From contig NZ_BOLS01000016.1 of the NCBI RefSeq assembly GCF_016861785.1, positions 1 through 63,180 on the forward strand: 63,180 nucleotides of DNA, read 5' to 3'. A program made the translations under genes and the position numbers. Position 1 is the first letter of the stretch, and each line of letters opens with the position of its first letter. Under the pieces are notes generated by a model. The model made no database searches and was not told where the DNA came from. It saw nothing but the letters and a program-made list of their open reading frames with translations. The DNA comes from Lacticaseibacillus mingshuiensis (GTDB lineage Bacteria > Bacillota > Bacilli > Lactobacillales > Lactobacillaceae). Shown here piece after piece: positions 23,716 through 32,305 of the stretch.

Positions 23716-25170
23716 TTACAATAGCGCCATAAACACGAAATCCAGAATAAACAGGCCGGTGACGACCCACAGCGCCGGGTGAACTTCCTTGCGTTTGCCT
23801 GTGACCAGCTTGATCAGGCAATAGAAGATGAAGCCTGCCGCGATGCCGTATGAGATATTGTAGACCAGCGCCATCACGATGGACGCCATGAAGGCCGGGA
23901 CCGCGTCGGCGAGGTCGCTCCAGTTGATCTCCTTGAAGCTGCTCATCATCATGATGCCGACGAGAATCAGCGCGGGGGCCACAGCCTGGGTCGGCACGAT
24001 CGCGATCAATGGGGATAATAGCGCTGAAAGCAGGAAGCAGATCGCCGTGACCACCGCTGTCAGGCCGGTGCGCCCGCCTGCGCCGATGCCAGCCGCGCTT
24101 TCGACGAAGACGGTGATGTTCGAGGTGCCGAAGACAGAGCCAACGCCGGTCGCGATCGCATCGGCAAACAGCGCGCGGTCCATTTTCGACGAGAACCCAC
24201 GACCTGTTTTCATCTGGGTCAGGTCCTCATTGGAAAAGATGCCAGTGCGGCGGCCTGTGCCGATGAACGTGCCCAGCGTGTCAAAAATATCAGAGAAGGA
24301 AAAAGCAAAAATGGTCATCACGGATAACATGATGTGATGGGCGTCGGTGAACAGACTGCCGAACCCCTTGCTGGAAAATGCGGCGCCGAATGTGGTGCCG
24401 AGCTGGCTGAAGGCTTCACCCAGCGAATTGCCGGCCGAAGCGGATAGTTGCGTGACGCCAAAGGGGATGCCGATCAACGTGGTGGCGACGATGCCGATCA
24501 AGATCGCTCCTGGGACTTTTTTTACCACGAGCACCGCCATCAGCATCAGCCCCAGCAAGGCGACGATCGCGCCGGCCTGAGTGAAGTTGACCAGTGCCGG
24601 GGTGATGCCGCCGCCGGAGATGATGGACTCGAGGCCATTTTTCACGCCATCGCCAGGTTTGAATGCCTGGCCGTTGACGGACAAGATGCTCGAGGCATCC
24701 GTCGTGAATTGCAGGAAGCCGGAATTTTTCAAGCCAATGTAGGCGACGAACACGCCGATGCCGCCGCCGATCGCGTGCTGCATCACTTCCGGAATGGCAA
24801 CGATGATCAGCTTGCGGACTTTGGTCACGGTGACCAAGATGTTGATCACGCCGCACAGAAAGACCAGCGCAAGCGCCTCTTGCCAGGTGAAGCCGAGCGC
24901 CTCGACCACGGTGAAGGTGAAAAATGCGTTGAGGCCGAGGCCAGGAGCCAGCGCGTAAGGGACGTTTGCTAAGAGGCCCATGATCAACGTGCCGGTCGCG
25001 CTGGCGATGATCGTCGCCAAAAAGACAGCCTGACTCGGCATGCCGGTCAGCGCCAAGGTCGACGGGGCGACAAATAATATGTAAGACATTGCAAAAAAGG
25101 TAGTCAGCCCGGCGATCAGCTCGGTGCGTTTGGTCGTGCCATTTTCTTTCAGCTTAAAGAAGGTTTCCAT
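23716..25170 (-). CDS. NCS2 purine permease (guanine/hypoxanthine, AzgA/PbuG-like)
   Basis: A 484-residue membrane protein of the AzgA branch of nucleobase permeases. TTFFAMSYILFVAPSTL, ALAPGLGLNAFFTFTVV and IPEVMQHAIGGGIGVFVAYIG are the conserved segments of the N-terminal half, and ATGVGSVFGTSNITVFVES that of the substrate-binding TM8-TM10 part. It takes up hypoxanthine, guanine or adenine with protons. No purine riboswitch is seen upstream, but a PurBox is. RBS GAAAGGATC precedes ATG 25170. Confidence 0.93.
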   Translation of the reverse strand: METFFKLKENGTTKRTELIAGLTTFFAMSYILFVAPSTLALTGMPSQAVFLATIIASATGTLIMGLLANVPYALAPGLGLNAFFTFTVVEALGFTWQEALALVFLCGVINILVTVTKVRKLIIVAIPEVMQHAIGGGIGVFVAYIGLKNSGFLQFTTDASSILSVNGQAFKPGDGVKNGLESIISGGGITPALVNFTQAGAIVALLGLMLMAVLVVKKVPGAILIGIVATTLIGIPFGVTQLSASAGNSLGEAFSQLGTTFGAAFSSKGFGSLFTDAHHIMLSVMTIFAFSFSDIFDTLGTFIGTGRRTGIFSNEDLTQMKTGRGFSSKMDRALFADAIATGVGSVFGTSNITVFVESAAGIGAGGRTGLTAVVTAICFLLSALLSPLIAIVPTQAVAPALILVGIMMMSSFKEINWSDLADAVPAFMASIVMALVYNISYGIAAGFIFYCLIKLVTGKRKEVHPALWVVTGLFILDFVFMALL

Positions 25171-25267
25171 GATCGATCCTTTCTGAAAAACGATTTGCTA
25201 TTCAGCTTATGCGTTTGGCGCGTCAATTACAAGATGAAAAACGGTTATTTCTGAAGTTGTCATATTT

Positions 25268-25277
25268 AATGTTCGGG
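25268..25277 (-). promoter_or_regulatory. PurBox-like site upstream of the purine permease
   Basis: The minus strand reads AATCCCGAACATTAAA, whose core CCGAACATT matches the PurR box of lactococci and bacilli (AWWWCCGAACWWT). It lies about 100 bp before the start codon, suitable for a purine-responsive PurR. Only one clear box is seen. Confidence 0.55.
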
Positions 25278-25383
25278 ATTAATCCGTTTTCGTGGTAAAA
25301 ATCTGACGACTCTGGTTGGCAGCAGCCCGTTCATTCGCGTTTTGGCTCTAGTATACTGGAACCAACGGAAAAGGGGAGAGAAA

Positions 25384-25989
25384 ATGGAAATCTCATTGGT
25401 GCGCCATAGCATCAGTTTATCCAATGGCGCCGGGCTGATCTCAGGTGCAGGCGCGGATGTCGCGCTGTCGGACGCGGGCATCACGTATGCGGAGTTGGTG
25501 CGCGATGCCTATGATTGGCAACAGTTCGATCGCATTTATGTCAGTCCAATGAAGCGCGCCAAGCAAACGGCGGCGTTGTTGACGATGGCCCGCCAGCCGA
25601 TGATCGAGGACGCCCGCCTTCAGGAAATGGATTTCGGCGATTGGGAAGGTCAACAAGCTGCTGAGCTGAAGCACGATTTTCCGGCCGCGTTTGATTACCA
25701 GGATATGTTTTCCGAAGCGATGCCGGACTTGTCGCCAAACGCCGAGACCTATGCGCATCTGCTGGCCCGCACCGCCGCGTTTCTGGCCGACGCCGAGGCC
25801 GCCACGCCAGCGGGCAAGGTCCTGGTGGTTTGCCACGGCTTTACCATTCGCGCGCTGCTTGCGAATTTGTTGCACACGGATTTTTACCACTTCGCGCCGG
25901 TCGGAAACGTTTCTCTGACACGGCTTCACCTCGATGAGCATGATGATTTTCGCGCGCGCCTCGAGCAGTTCAACAGCTTGTTAGCCTAG
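25384..25989 (+). CDS. Histidine phosphatase family protein (phosphoglycerate mutase-like)
   Basis: A 201-residue histidine phosphatase. MEISLVRHSISLSN carries the catalytic R-H (RHS rather than the usual RHG), DRIYVSPMKRAKQTAALL the second Arg motif, EMDFGDWEG the conserved acidic segment, and VVCHGFTIRALL the second catalytic His. The substrate is not predictable; related proteins hydrolyse small phosphate esters. ATG 25384 follows AAGGGGAG. A -10 TATACT stands at 25352-25357. Confidence 0.9.
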   Translation: MEISLVRHSISLSNGAGLISGAGADVALSDAGITYAELVRDAYDWQQFDRIYVSPMKRAKQTAALLTMARQPMIEDARLQEMDFGDWEGQQAAELKHDFPAAFDYQDMFSEAMPDLSPNAETYAHLLARTAAFLADAEAATPAGKVLVVCHGFTIRALLANLLHTDFYHFAPVGNVSLTRLHLDEHDDFRARLEQFNSLLA

Positions 25990-26022
25990 CACCGTCTGCC
26001 GTTCAGTTCGCTGGACGGTTTG
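25990..26022 (+). terminator. Possible terminator after the phosphatase gene
   Basis: ACCGTC and GACGGT form a modest stem followed by TTTGTTT. The loop is long, so confidence is low. Confidence 0.4.
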
Positions 26023-26026
26023 TTTC

Positions 26027-26077
26027 TTGCATTCGGAAAAATGCGTGGTAAGGTTGTTTTTGTTAGCCAACTAGCAA
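26027..26077 (+). promoter_or_regulatory. Promoter and MarR-type operator
   Basis: TTGCAT (26027-26032), 16 bp, TAAGGT (26049-26054). Overlapping the start region is an 18-bp near-palindrome TTGTTAG-CCAA-CTAGCAA (26060-26077), directly before the marR ribosome site. Autoregulation of the marR-exporter operon is the natural reading. Confidence 0.65.
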
Positions 26078-26092
26078 AAAGGAGTGACCACG

Positions 26093-26518
26093 TTGACACA
26101 GGATTTTGGGAAAGCAATCAAACACGCATCGATCTGCATGACCACGGCCATGGACAATTACGCGAAACAATTCGGCCTGACCGGCAATCAGATGTCGATC
26201 ATCGATTTTATCGGGACGCGAGAGGTGTTGCAGCGGGAGATCGAGGCGGAATTTGGCATTCAACGCTCGACGACCACGGTGACGCTTCAGCGCATGGAAA
26301 AAGCGGGGCTGATCACGCGGACTGCAGTCGCTGGCGACACCCGGCAAAAGGTGGTGCGGCTGACAAGCAAGGCCAGCCGACTGTGCGAGGCAGTCGCCGC
26401 GTATATCGGCGGCCAGCAGCAAGCCATGACCAGTGCATTTTCCGAGGCGGAGCAGGCGACTTTTTTCAAAATGCTCACGGCGTTTACCCAATTGAATCAA
26501 GGCGACGCGCATGCGTGA
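26093..26518 (+). CDS. MarR family transcriptional regulator
   Basis: A 141-residue winged-helix regulator: LTGNQMSIIDFIG, then LQREIEAEFGIQRSTTTVTL as the recognition part, EKAGLITRTAVAGDTRQKVV as the wing with the typical D-x-R, and a C-terminal dimerisation helix. TTG 26093 is chosen because AAAAAGGAG ends 8 bases before it; the GTG at 26084 overlaps the ribosome site itself. It overlaps the exporter gene by 8 bp, so the two form one operon, presumably self-repressed through the operator at 26060-26077 and relieved by a drug. Confidence 0.9.
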   Translation: MTQDFGKAIKHASICMTTAMDNYAKQFGLTGNQMSIIDFIGTREVLQREIEAEFGIQRSTTTVTLQRMEKAGLITRTAVAGDTRQKVVRLTSKASRLCEAVAAYIGGQQQAMTSAFSEAEQATFFKMLTAFTQLNQGDAHA

Positions 26519-27896
26519 GGATAAATTGTCGCCGCGTGTGCTTGGCGCGATCATTGCCACGGGGCTCATGTCGTTTTGCGGGGTGATCATCGAAACGGCG
26601 ATGAACATCACCTTTCCAACCTTGATGAAAGAATTTTCGGTCGGCACGGCCACGGTCCAATGGATGACCACGCTGTATTTACTGGTGGTCGCCTCGATCG
26701 TCCCGCTGTCGGCGACGCTCAAACGCCGCTTCAAGACGCGTGATCTGTTTCTTGTCGCGATCAGCTGCTTTATCCTAGGCGTTGTGCTGGATGCGGTGGC
26801 GCCAACATTTTCCGTGCTGTTGATCGGCCGGGGGATTCAAGGCGTGGGGACCGGCATCGCGTTGCCGCTGATGTTCAACATAATTTTGGATCAAGTGCCG
26901 GCGCCCATGATCGGCATGATGATGGGGGTCGGCACCTTGATCACTGGCGTTGCCCCGGCGATCGGCCCAACATTTGGCGGTCTGGTGGTCACGGTGATGA
27001 GCTGGCGCTATGTCTTCGTGTTTCTCTTGCCGCTGTTGGTGCTGGCGCTGGTGCTCGGCATGCGCTGCATTCAGCAAAAATCGCCTCTGTCCGCCGCAAC
27101 GGTGGATGCGCCGAGCGTGGCCTTGATCGTGCTGGCATTTTGCGGCTTGATCTGGGGCATTGCGGAGCTCGCCAGTCGCTTCAGTTGGTTGGCTTTGGTG
27201 ATCGGCGGGGTGGCCCTGGCAGTATTTTGCCTGCGGGCGCTTCGCCTCAAGCAGCCGGTCATCGACGTGCGCCTGCTGGCCAATCAGCGATTTGCGGCAC
27301 ACGTTGCCGTGTTCTTGCTGTATCAGATCGAAGCGTTGGGCTTGTCGTTTCTCCTGCCGAATTATCTGCAGCTGGTCAATGGCAGAACGGCACTTGAAGC
27401 GGGCCTGATCGTGCTGCCCGGGGCGGCGCTGGGCGCGGTGCTCGCCCCGCTGTCCGGGCGACTCTATGATCACGTCGGGGCAAAAATGCCACTGCTTTTA
27501 GGCAGCGTGTTGGACTTATTGTCACTCGCGGGATTTGCGACTCTTGGCAAGGCACTGACCGCTGCAGGGGTCGCGGGGCTCTATCTACTTTTCATGGCGG
27601 GCATTGGCCTGTCGATGGGCAATGTCATGACGGATGGCCTTCATCAATTGGCGCCGGCCCAGCAGCCGGATGGCAATGCGATCTTCAACACCCTCCAGCA
27701 ATTCGGCGCGGCACTGGGGACGAGCCTGGCCGCCGCGCTGGTGGCAGCGGGGCAGGCCGGGACCACGAGTCGGGTGGTCGGCACCGCAGTTGGCTCGCAG
27801 CACGCATTTTTCCTACTGGCTTGTGGCAGCGTCTTCGCCCTTGTGATCTTGATGGCCCTTTTTCGCGGAACCAAGGCCGAGGCGGCATCGAGATAA
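26511..27896 (+). CDS. MFS drug exporter, DHA2 family
   Basis: A 461-residue DHA2 exporter with about 14 membrane segments. ETAMNITFPTLMKEFSVG is TM1, TVQWMTTLYLLVVASIVP is TM2, and GRGIQGVGTGIALPLMFNI is the motif-B/C region. It overlaps the upstream marR gene, a standard arrangement for an inducible multidrug pump. It is a paralogue of the genes at 6687 and 19438. Confidence 0.92.
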   Translation: MREDKLSPRVLGAIIATGLMSFCGVIIETAMNITFPTLMKEFSVGTATVQWMTTLYLLVVASIVPLSATLKRRFKTRDLFLVAISCFILGVVLDAVAPTFSVLLIGRGIQGVGTGIALPLMFNIILDQVPAPMIGMMMGVGTLITGVAPAIGPTFGGLVVTVMSWRYVFVFLLPLLVLALVLGMRCIQQKSPLSAATVDAPSVALIVLAFCGLIWGIAELASRFSWLALVIGGVALAVFCLRALRLKQPVIDVRLLANQRFAAHVAVFLLYQIEALGLSFLLPNYLQLVNGRTALEAGLIVLPGAALGAVLAPLSGRLYDHVGAKMPLLLGSVLDLLSLAGFATLGKALTAAGVAGLYLLFMAGIGLSMGNVMTDGLHQLAPAQQPDGNAIFNTLQQFGAALGTSLAAALVAAGQAGTTSRVVGTAVGSQHAFFLLACGSVFALVILMALFRGTKAEAASR

Positions 27897-27985
27897 AAAG
27901 TTTGTCCGCCGGCTTGAAAAACTGGTATCCTGTTCTCATTAACTGGCGCGAACAAAGTCTGTCGCGCACGGCAGGAGGCATTTTG

Positions 27986-28519
27986 ATGTTATTCAAGCAA
28001 ATGGTCGACTCGCCACTTGGTGAGATCACCTTGCTCAGCGATGAAAATGATCTGCGCGGGCTGTGGTTTACGGATCAACAAAATTTTGGCGCGCAGTATG
28101 ACCTGCAGGCGGCTGAGACCGCGAGCAGCGAGCCAATTTTGGCGGCGGAGACCTGGCTGACGGGTTATTTTGCTGGCGAGCGGCCGGATCCAACGCTGGT
28201 GCCGCTTGCCCCTGAAGTTACCCCGTACCGGTTATTGGTGCTGCATGAATTGCGGCGCATTCCATATGGGACCGTGGTAACGTATCAGACATTGGCCCAG
28301 CGCGTGGCCGCCGCGACGCATCGCCTGAATGTTTCTCCACGCGCGATCGGCGGGGCGGTCGGCCATAACCCGATCAGTCTGCTGATTCCGTGCCACCGGG
28401 TCGTCGGTGCGACCGGCGATCTCACCGGTTACGCAGGCGGGCTGGCGCGCAAACAGGCGCTGCTTGAACTGGAAGGCGTCACCCTGTCGGCGAGTCGGCA
28501 GAAAGTGGCGTTTGCGTAA
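27986..28519 (+). CDS. ogt: Methylated-DNA--[protein]-cysteine S-methyltransferase
   Basis: A 177-residue suicide DNA-repair protein that removes O6-alkyl groups from guanine. The acceptor cysteine is C136 in LLIPCHRVV. The helix-turn-helix with the arginine finger is SPRAIGGAVGHNP (R119), and the family motif PYGTVVTYQTLA lies at about 93-104. ATG 27986 follows AGGAGG; a longer frame to 27821 overlaps the preceding gene. A promoter TTGTCC-18-TATCCT (27902-27931) is plausible. Complete; no Ada-type regulatory domain. Confidence 0.95.
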   Translation: MLFKQMVDSPLGEITLLSDENDLRGLWFTDQQNFGAQYDLQAAETASSEPILAAETWLTGYFAGERPDPTLVPLAPEVTPYRLLVLHELRRIPYGTVVTYQTLAQRVAAATHRLNVSPRAIGGAVGHNPISLLIPCHRVVGATGDLTGYAGGLARKQALLELEGVTLSASRQKVAFA

Positions 28520-28543
28520 ACCAGCAATAAAAGACATTTGATG

Positions 28544-28590
28544 AGACATATCGAGAACCGGTTTTGGCCGGTGCTGGATATGTCTTTTTT
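28544..28590 (+). terminator. Terminator after ogt
   Basis: AGACATATC pairs with GATATGTCT, extended by an inner ACCGG/CCGGT stem, followed by six T residues. Confidence 0.85.
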
Positions 28591-28684
28591 GTCGCCTCAC
28601 GATGAAAATGGCCAACAGAAGATTTTTGCAGTCGCCGATGATCGTCTCTGTTTCTGTTAGTGAAGGTGGTGTATCACACCTCGA

Positions 28685-28750
28685 ATGAGATTCTTTTGTT
28701 GTGTCATATATATTCTGGCTAGCTCTGTGATGGCGCTTTATCCCTTGTGA
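28685..28750 (+). CDS. Possible short hydrophobic peptide near the Rgg/ABC pair
   Basis: A 21-codon frame, MRFFCCVIYILASSVMALYPL, lies 115 bp before the ABC exporter gene. Its length and hydrophobic, Cys/aromatic composition are like the SHP pheromones associated with Rgg regulators. However, the nearest GGTGG is about 17 bases upstream, too far for a normal ribosome site, so its translation is doubtful. Confidence 0.25.
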   Translation: MRFFCCVIYILASSVMALYPL

Positions 28751-28864
28751 TAACGCGGCTCGAGCACCGAGGCAACACAACAAAAAATCGGCACCGATTC
28801 AAAATGACACGAATCAGCTCCGAAGTAACCGGCCAGATATAGTGATACCAAGAGGTGAGCTCAT

Positions 28865-30541
28865 ATGAAAAAATATATCCTTCAATTCTGGAAGCAAAAC
28901 TTGTTCTTGATCTTGTTGATCGTCGTTTCGACATTAAGCCAGACCATCAACGTGGTTTTGGCGGCGAACGCGCTGACCGCTTTGGTGAAGTTCGATCTGC
29001 GCGGGTTTGTTCAGTGGTATCTGGTATCGATCGCGCTGTGGGGCCTTTATCTTGTCCTAACGTATCTTCAGATTGTTTATCAGGAACGGCTGATTCAAAC
29101 CACCGCAACGGCAATTCGAAGTGACCTCGGCGAGGCCATATCCAAGCTGAATTACGCTGGGTTCCATCAGAACAACAATCAGAACTATGCGGCATGGATG
29201 ACCAACGACATTGGGCTCATCGAGAATACTGGTCTCTACAATTTATACAGCCTCGTTCAAGTCTTCTTCGCCGCGCTGTTTTCAGCGATTGCCCTGATCA
29301 GTTACCATTACACCCTTGTATTGACCGCATTTGTGTTCGCCGCAATCATCATCTACGTGCCAAATCTCTTGACGAAAGCCGTCGCGGAAAAAACGGCCAA
29401 CGTTTCCAACCAGAATTCGGCATTACTGACAACGATTACTGATGTCGTCAACGCATTCGACACGTTATTCTCAGCTAATCGACTGCCTTTGATTCACAGT
29501 CGCATCACCACGGCATCCCGAGTTTATGGGGATAGCAAGGTCGCAGTGGCCAAAGCGCAGGGACGTGTTGCTGTTTTGGCCGGTGCTGTGAACGTAATCG
29601 CACAACTTGGCATCGCAATAGAAACCGGGGTATTGATCGCCATGAAGTGGTTGCCGATCGGCGCAATCAGCGCAACGGGTGGTCTGGCCAGCACGATTTT
29701 CAATAGTCTGGGTACCTTCAGTAATAGCTGGGTCACGGTTCGTTCGATTCAACCGATCTTTGACAAGTTTCAAACACTCATCGATCTCGCGGACGATCAG
29801 GCTCAGGAAGATGGTGTTAAGAATCAGCAACCGACTCCTGGCACGCTGAAATTGGCGCACATCAACTATTGGTACGGTGAACGTGAAGTGTTGCGTGATC
29901 TGTCTGTCAATTTCAATCTGAATGGCAAGTACGCCTTGGTCGGACCGAGTGGCAGCGGGAAGTCGACACTACTTGAGATTCTGGATGGTCGCCTAACCCC
30001 GGCCAAAGGGGAGTACACGATTGGTGAATCGAGGGTGTCTGCCTTGTCCTCAAAGGCGCTTCACGACATGTTGATCTACATTGACCAGACGCCGCATCTT
30101 TTCAACGATACATTGCGGTTTAACCTCACTTTGGGACGTTCTGTTGAGCAGGCTGAGCTGGACCGCGTGCTTTCGCAAGTGGGGCTGGATGAACTGTTGA
30201 AGAAGTTACCAGACGGATTAGAGACTGTCCTTGATACTGATGGTACCGACCTGTCAGGTGGTGAGCGTCAACGTATCGCTCTGGCCAGAGGTACCTTCGC
30301 CAAGGTACAAATCATGTTGCTTGATGAGAGCACCTCAGCCCTGGATAAGCAGTCCAACGCCGCCATCGAAAAAGTACTGCTTGAGTTGCCAAATACCACG
30401 GTGATTCTTGTGACGCATCATCTGACCGATGAGCTTGCAGGCCACCTCGATCAGGTCTTTGACATCGAGCACCTCAACGGACCACTTCCCGAGCTCGATG
30501 TACCCCTTCATTTCTCGGTAATGCCCGCGCCGAGCATCTGA
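28865..30541 (+). CDS. ABC transporter, fused permease and ATPase (exporter fold)
   Basis: A 558-residue single-polypeptide half-transporter. The membrane domain is about 1-310, the ATPase domain has Walker A GPSGSGKST, the signature LSGGERQR, Walker B MLLDES (Ser replaces the usual Ala/Pro after DE) and the H-loop VTHHLTDE. Its codon use is clearly less GC-rich than that of neighbours, and it is convergent with an rgg gene 6 bp away, suggesting joint acquisition. Likely a peptide or bacteriocin-type exporter controlled by that Rgg; substrate unknown. RBS AAGAGGTGAGC; a TATAGT at 28838 without a good -35 would fit an activated promoter. Confidence 0.88.
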   Translation: MKKYILQFWKQNLFLILLIVVSTLSQTINVVLAANALTALVKFDLRGFVQWYLVSIALWGLYLVLTYLQIVYQERLIQTTATAIRSDLGEAISKLNYAGFHQNNNQNYAAWMTNDIGLIENTGLYNLYSLVQVFFAALFSAIALISYHYTLVLTAFVFAAIIIYVPNLLTKAVAEKTANVSNQNSALLTTITDVVNAFDTLFSANRLPLIHSRITTASRVYGDSKVAVAKAQGRVAVLAGAVNVIAQLGIAIETGVLIAMKWLPIGAISATGGLASTIFNSLGTFSNSWVTVRSIQPIFDKFQTLIDLADDQAQEDGVKNQQPTPGTLKLAHINYWYGEREVLRDLSVNFNLNGKYALVGPSGSGKSTLLEILDGRLTPAKGEYTIGESRVSALSSKALHDMLIYIDQTPHLFNDTLRFNLTLGRSVEQAELDRVLSQVGLDELLKKLPDGLETVLDTDGTDLSGGERQRIALARGTFAKVQIMLLDESTSALDKQSNAAIEKVLLELPNTTVILVTHHLTDELAGHLDQVFDIEHLNGPLPELDVPLHFSVMPAPSI

Positions 30542-30547
30542 AACACA

Positions 30548-31420
30548 CTAGATTTCTGTGGATTTTGTCAGATTTCGCCAGATTCCGATCATTTGGGTAG
30601 ACTGATCCCCGAGTTGAAGCCACTCGAGGACATGCAGATATTCTTTGAAATCGGCAATGCCGCCTGCCTGATCACCGCTGAGATAGCGATGGATAGCAGA
30701 GAGATACCGATAGGCTAGGTTTGCGTGGGTATAGCCGCTCATGAGCGGACTATTGGACAATTCGATCAGCATCGCGTCGGCGGCGTCCAAATAATGCGCC
30801 TGTAATAATCTTATCATGACATTTTCAGCAATCTCGCTGACTAGTTGCTCATTTAAATTTGCCCGAAGAAAATGTTCAACGCTCTTGAAGATAGTTTTGG
30901 CATATCGAGTAAGTAACTCTAAGGGAAGGATACCGACCGACAGGCTCAAGAGGTTTAAATCGTAGTAGAGCCAATCATCGATACCAAATAAGTAATCGCT
31001 GACCCGCTGGACTTCCTCTGGTGTGACAGGTTCCTTCGTCACATAGAAACGAGCGGCTTTGATTGCTATCAAGTCGAGCTGATCGTACGGGTCAGCTGAA
31101 GTTTTGACAACTTCCTGCTGCTTTTCCACCATTCGTTGAAGCTGATAACTGTCTCGTGAGTTGATATAGTCGACCAAATGTGAGAACAATACGTCGTCTT
31201 TTCCCCACGACATGTTGTTCGCTTGTAGCAGATACTCTGTCGCCGAGACGTTGATTCGTTCTAGGAGCGGCAACAGGTTTTCAATGGAGATTGAGGTATC
31301 ACCACGTTCAAACTTCGACAAAAATGACTTTGTCACAATATTCGCCGATGCAGCTTCTAGGCTGAGATTGCGACTCGTCCGCAGTTCATGAAAAGCAGGA
31401 CCATACCCAATAAACGACAT
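30548..31420 (-). CDS. Rgg/GadR/MutR family transcriptional regulator
   Basis: A 290-residue protein with an N-terminal HTH (FHELRTSRNLSLEAASANIV, then SKFERGDTSISIENL) and a C-terminal TPR-like helical repeat domain that in this family binds short peptides. ATG 31420 follows AAAGGAG at a good distance. It is tail-to-tail with the ABC exporter gene. Base composition is lower in GC than the surroundings. It likely activates the ABC gene in response to a peptide, perhaps the candidate at 28685, but this is inference. Confidence 0.9.
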   Translation of the reverse strand: MSFIGYGPAFHELRTSRNLSLEAASANIVTKSFLSKFERGDTSISIENLLPLLERINVSATEYLLQANNMSWGKDDVLFSHLVDYINSRDSYQLQRMVEKQQEVVKTSADPYDQLDLIAIKAARFYVTKEPVTPEEVQRVSDYLFGIDDWLYYDLNLLSLSVGILPLELLTRYAKTIFKSVEHFLRANLNEQLVSEIAENVMIRLLQAHYLDAADAMLIELSNSPLMSGYTHANLAYRYLSAIHRYLSGDQAGGIADFKEYLHVLEWLQLGDQSTQMIGIWRNLTKSTEI

Positions 31421-31580
31421 CTTTACCAACTCCTTTATTAATATCGGAAAAATTTTCTGAGAGGTGATCAGTGGTATCAGCTATACGGACCCCTCGGTCG
31501 AAAGTAATCTGATTTGCACGCGTCAACAGGGGGCAATCCGCATTGCGAGGGTGATAACATTTTTCATTGAAACCCGACAT
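31386..31580 (-). CDS. Small ORF upstream of and overlapping rgg
   Basis: A 64-codon frame beginning MSGFNEKCYHPRNADC with an AGGAG site 5 bases upstream. It ends 35 bp inside the rgg gene in another frame, so its translation could couple to rgg. I recognise no domain. It has two cysteines near the N-terminus and an aromatic C-terminus (YWVWSCFS). It may be a regulatory upstream ORF or chance. Confidence 0.35.
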   Translation of the reverse strand: MSGFNEKCYHPRNADCPLLTRANQITFDRGVRIADTTDHLSENFSDINKGVGKDVVYWVWSCFS

Positions 31581-31595
31581 GATAACTCCTACACT
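31567..31595 (+). promoter_or_regulatory. Promoter of the GNAT gene
   Basis: TTGAAA (31567-31572), 17 bp, TACACT (31590-31595); the gene starts 30 bp later behind GAGGAGG. Confidence 0.65.
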
Positions 31596-31624
31596 CAAGT
31601 TAATCATGCCTGAGGAGGTCACCC

Positions 31625-32125
31625 ATGTCCATCACATTCACCCTTGCGACCCACGCCGATCTTGCGCGCGTCGTTGAGATCTATAACGAGATCATCCCCA
31701 GTCGCCTCGCGACAGCCGACCTAACGCCAGTCACTGTGGCGTCCCGTGAGGCTTGGTTTGCCGCCTTTGACCCGGCAACGCGGCCGCTGTGGCTAATGAA
31801 GGATGGCGGGACTACAGCTGGTTGGGTGGGGCTTGAATCCTTTTATGGCCGGCCAGCCTATCAACGCACCTGCGAGATCAGCATCTATATCGATGCGGCG
31901 TATCGACATCAAGGCCTTGGCCAGCAGGCACTCGATCATGTTGCAAGTCAGCTACCAGTGCTGAATGTCGACACGTTGCTCGCGTATATTTTCAGCCACA
32001 ACGCGCCGAGCCTAGGCTTATTCACGAAAAATGGGTTTGCGCGCTGGGCCCATCTGCCTGAGATTGCTGATCTGGATGGCCGCGCCGCCAGTTTGGATAT
32101 CATGGGCCGCCATTATCGTAACTAA
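31625..32125 (+). CDS. GNAT family N-acetyltransferase (phosphinothricin acetyltransferase-like)
   Basis: A 166-residue acetyltransferase using acetyl-CoA. HADLARVVEIYNEIIPSRLAT is the N-terminal segment of the PAT-like group, EISIYIDAAYRHQGLGQQAL contains the CoA pyrophosphate loop (R-H-Q-G-L-G), and HNAPSLGLFTKNGFARWA the C-terminal motif. The acceptor is probably an amino acid analogue or related amine, but PAT-like sequences act on several. RBS GAGGAGG precedes ATG 31625. It ends the lower-GC stretch; its own composition is again GC-rich. Confidence 0.9.
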   Translation: MSITFTLATHADLARVVEIYNEIIPSRLATADLTPVTVASREAWFAAFDPATRPLWLMKDGGTTAGWVGLESFYGRPAYQRTCEISIYIDAAYRHQGLGQQALDHVASQLPVLNVDTLLAYIFSHNAPSLGLFTKNGFARWAHLPEIADLDGRAASLDIMGRHYRN

Positions 32126-32166
32126 AAATATCGCCAGTCCTCGCAAAAGGCTGGCGATATTTTCTT
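32124..32166 (+). terminator. Terminator after the GNAT gene
   Basis: AAAATATCGCCAG and CTGGCGATATTTT make a 13-bp perfect stem with A and T tracts. Confidence 0.88.
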
Positions 32167-32170
32167 TGTC

Positions 32171-32291
32171 AGGGCGCGGAGATCCGCGTTTGTGATTGGG
32201 CAGCTGGGTTGGCGCATGCGCTTATGGCGTATTGTGCCATCGAATGCATGAGACACCTAAAAGTCCCAATCATGCGGACCGAAGCCTAACT
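32171..32291 (+). repeat. 120-bp palindromic repeat, copy E
   Basis: Single copy, 5' AGGGCGCGGAGATCCGC, 3' GAAGCCTAACT. The arms TGATTGGGCA/AGTCCCAATCA and TTATGGC/GCCATCGA are paired. It lies between the convergent GNAT and asnA genes, ending 14 bp past the asnA stop. Confidence 0.85.
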
Positions 32292-32305
32292 ATCTAGACT
32301 AGCAC

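Noticed and set aside
25171-25350. Purine riboswitch upstream of the purine permease
   Set aside because: The conserved loop sequences of the aptamer are not present; only a PurBox is.
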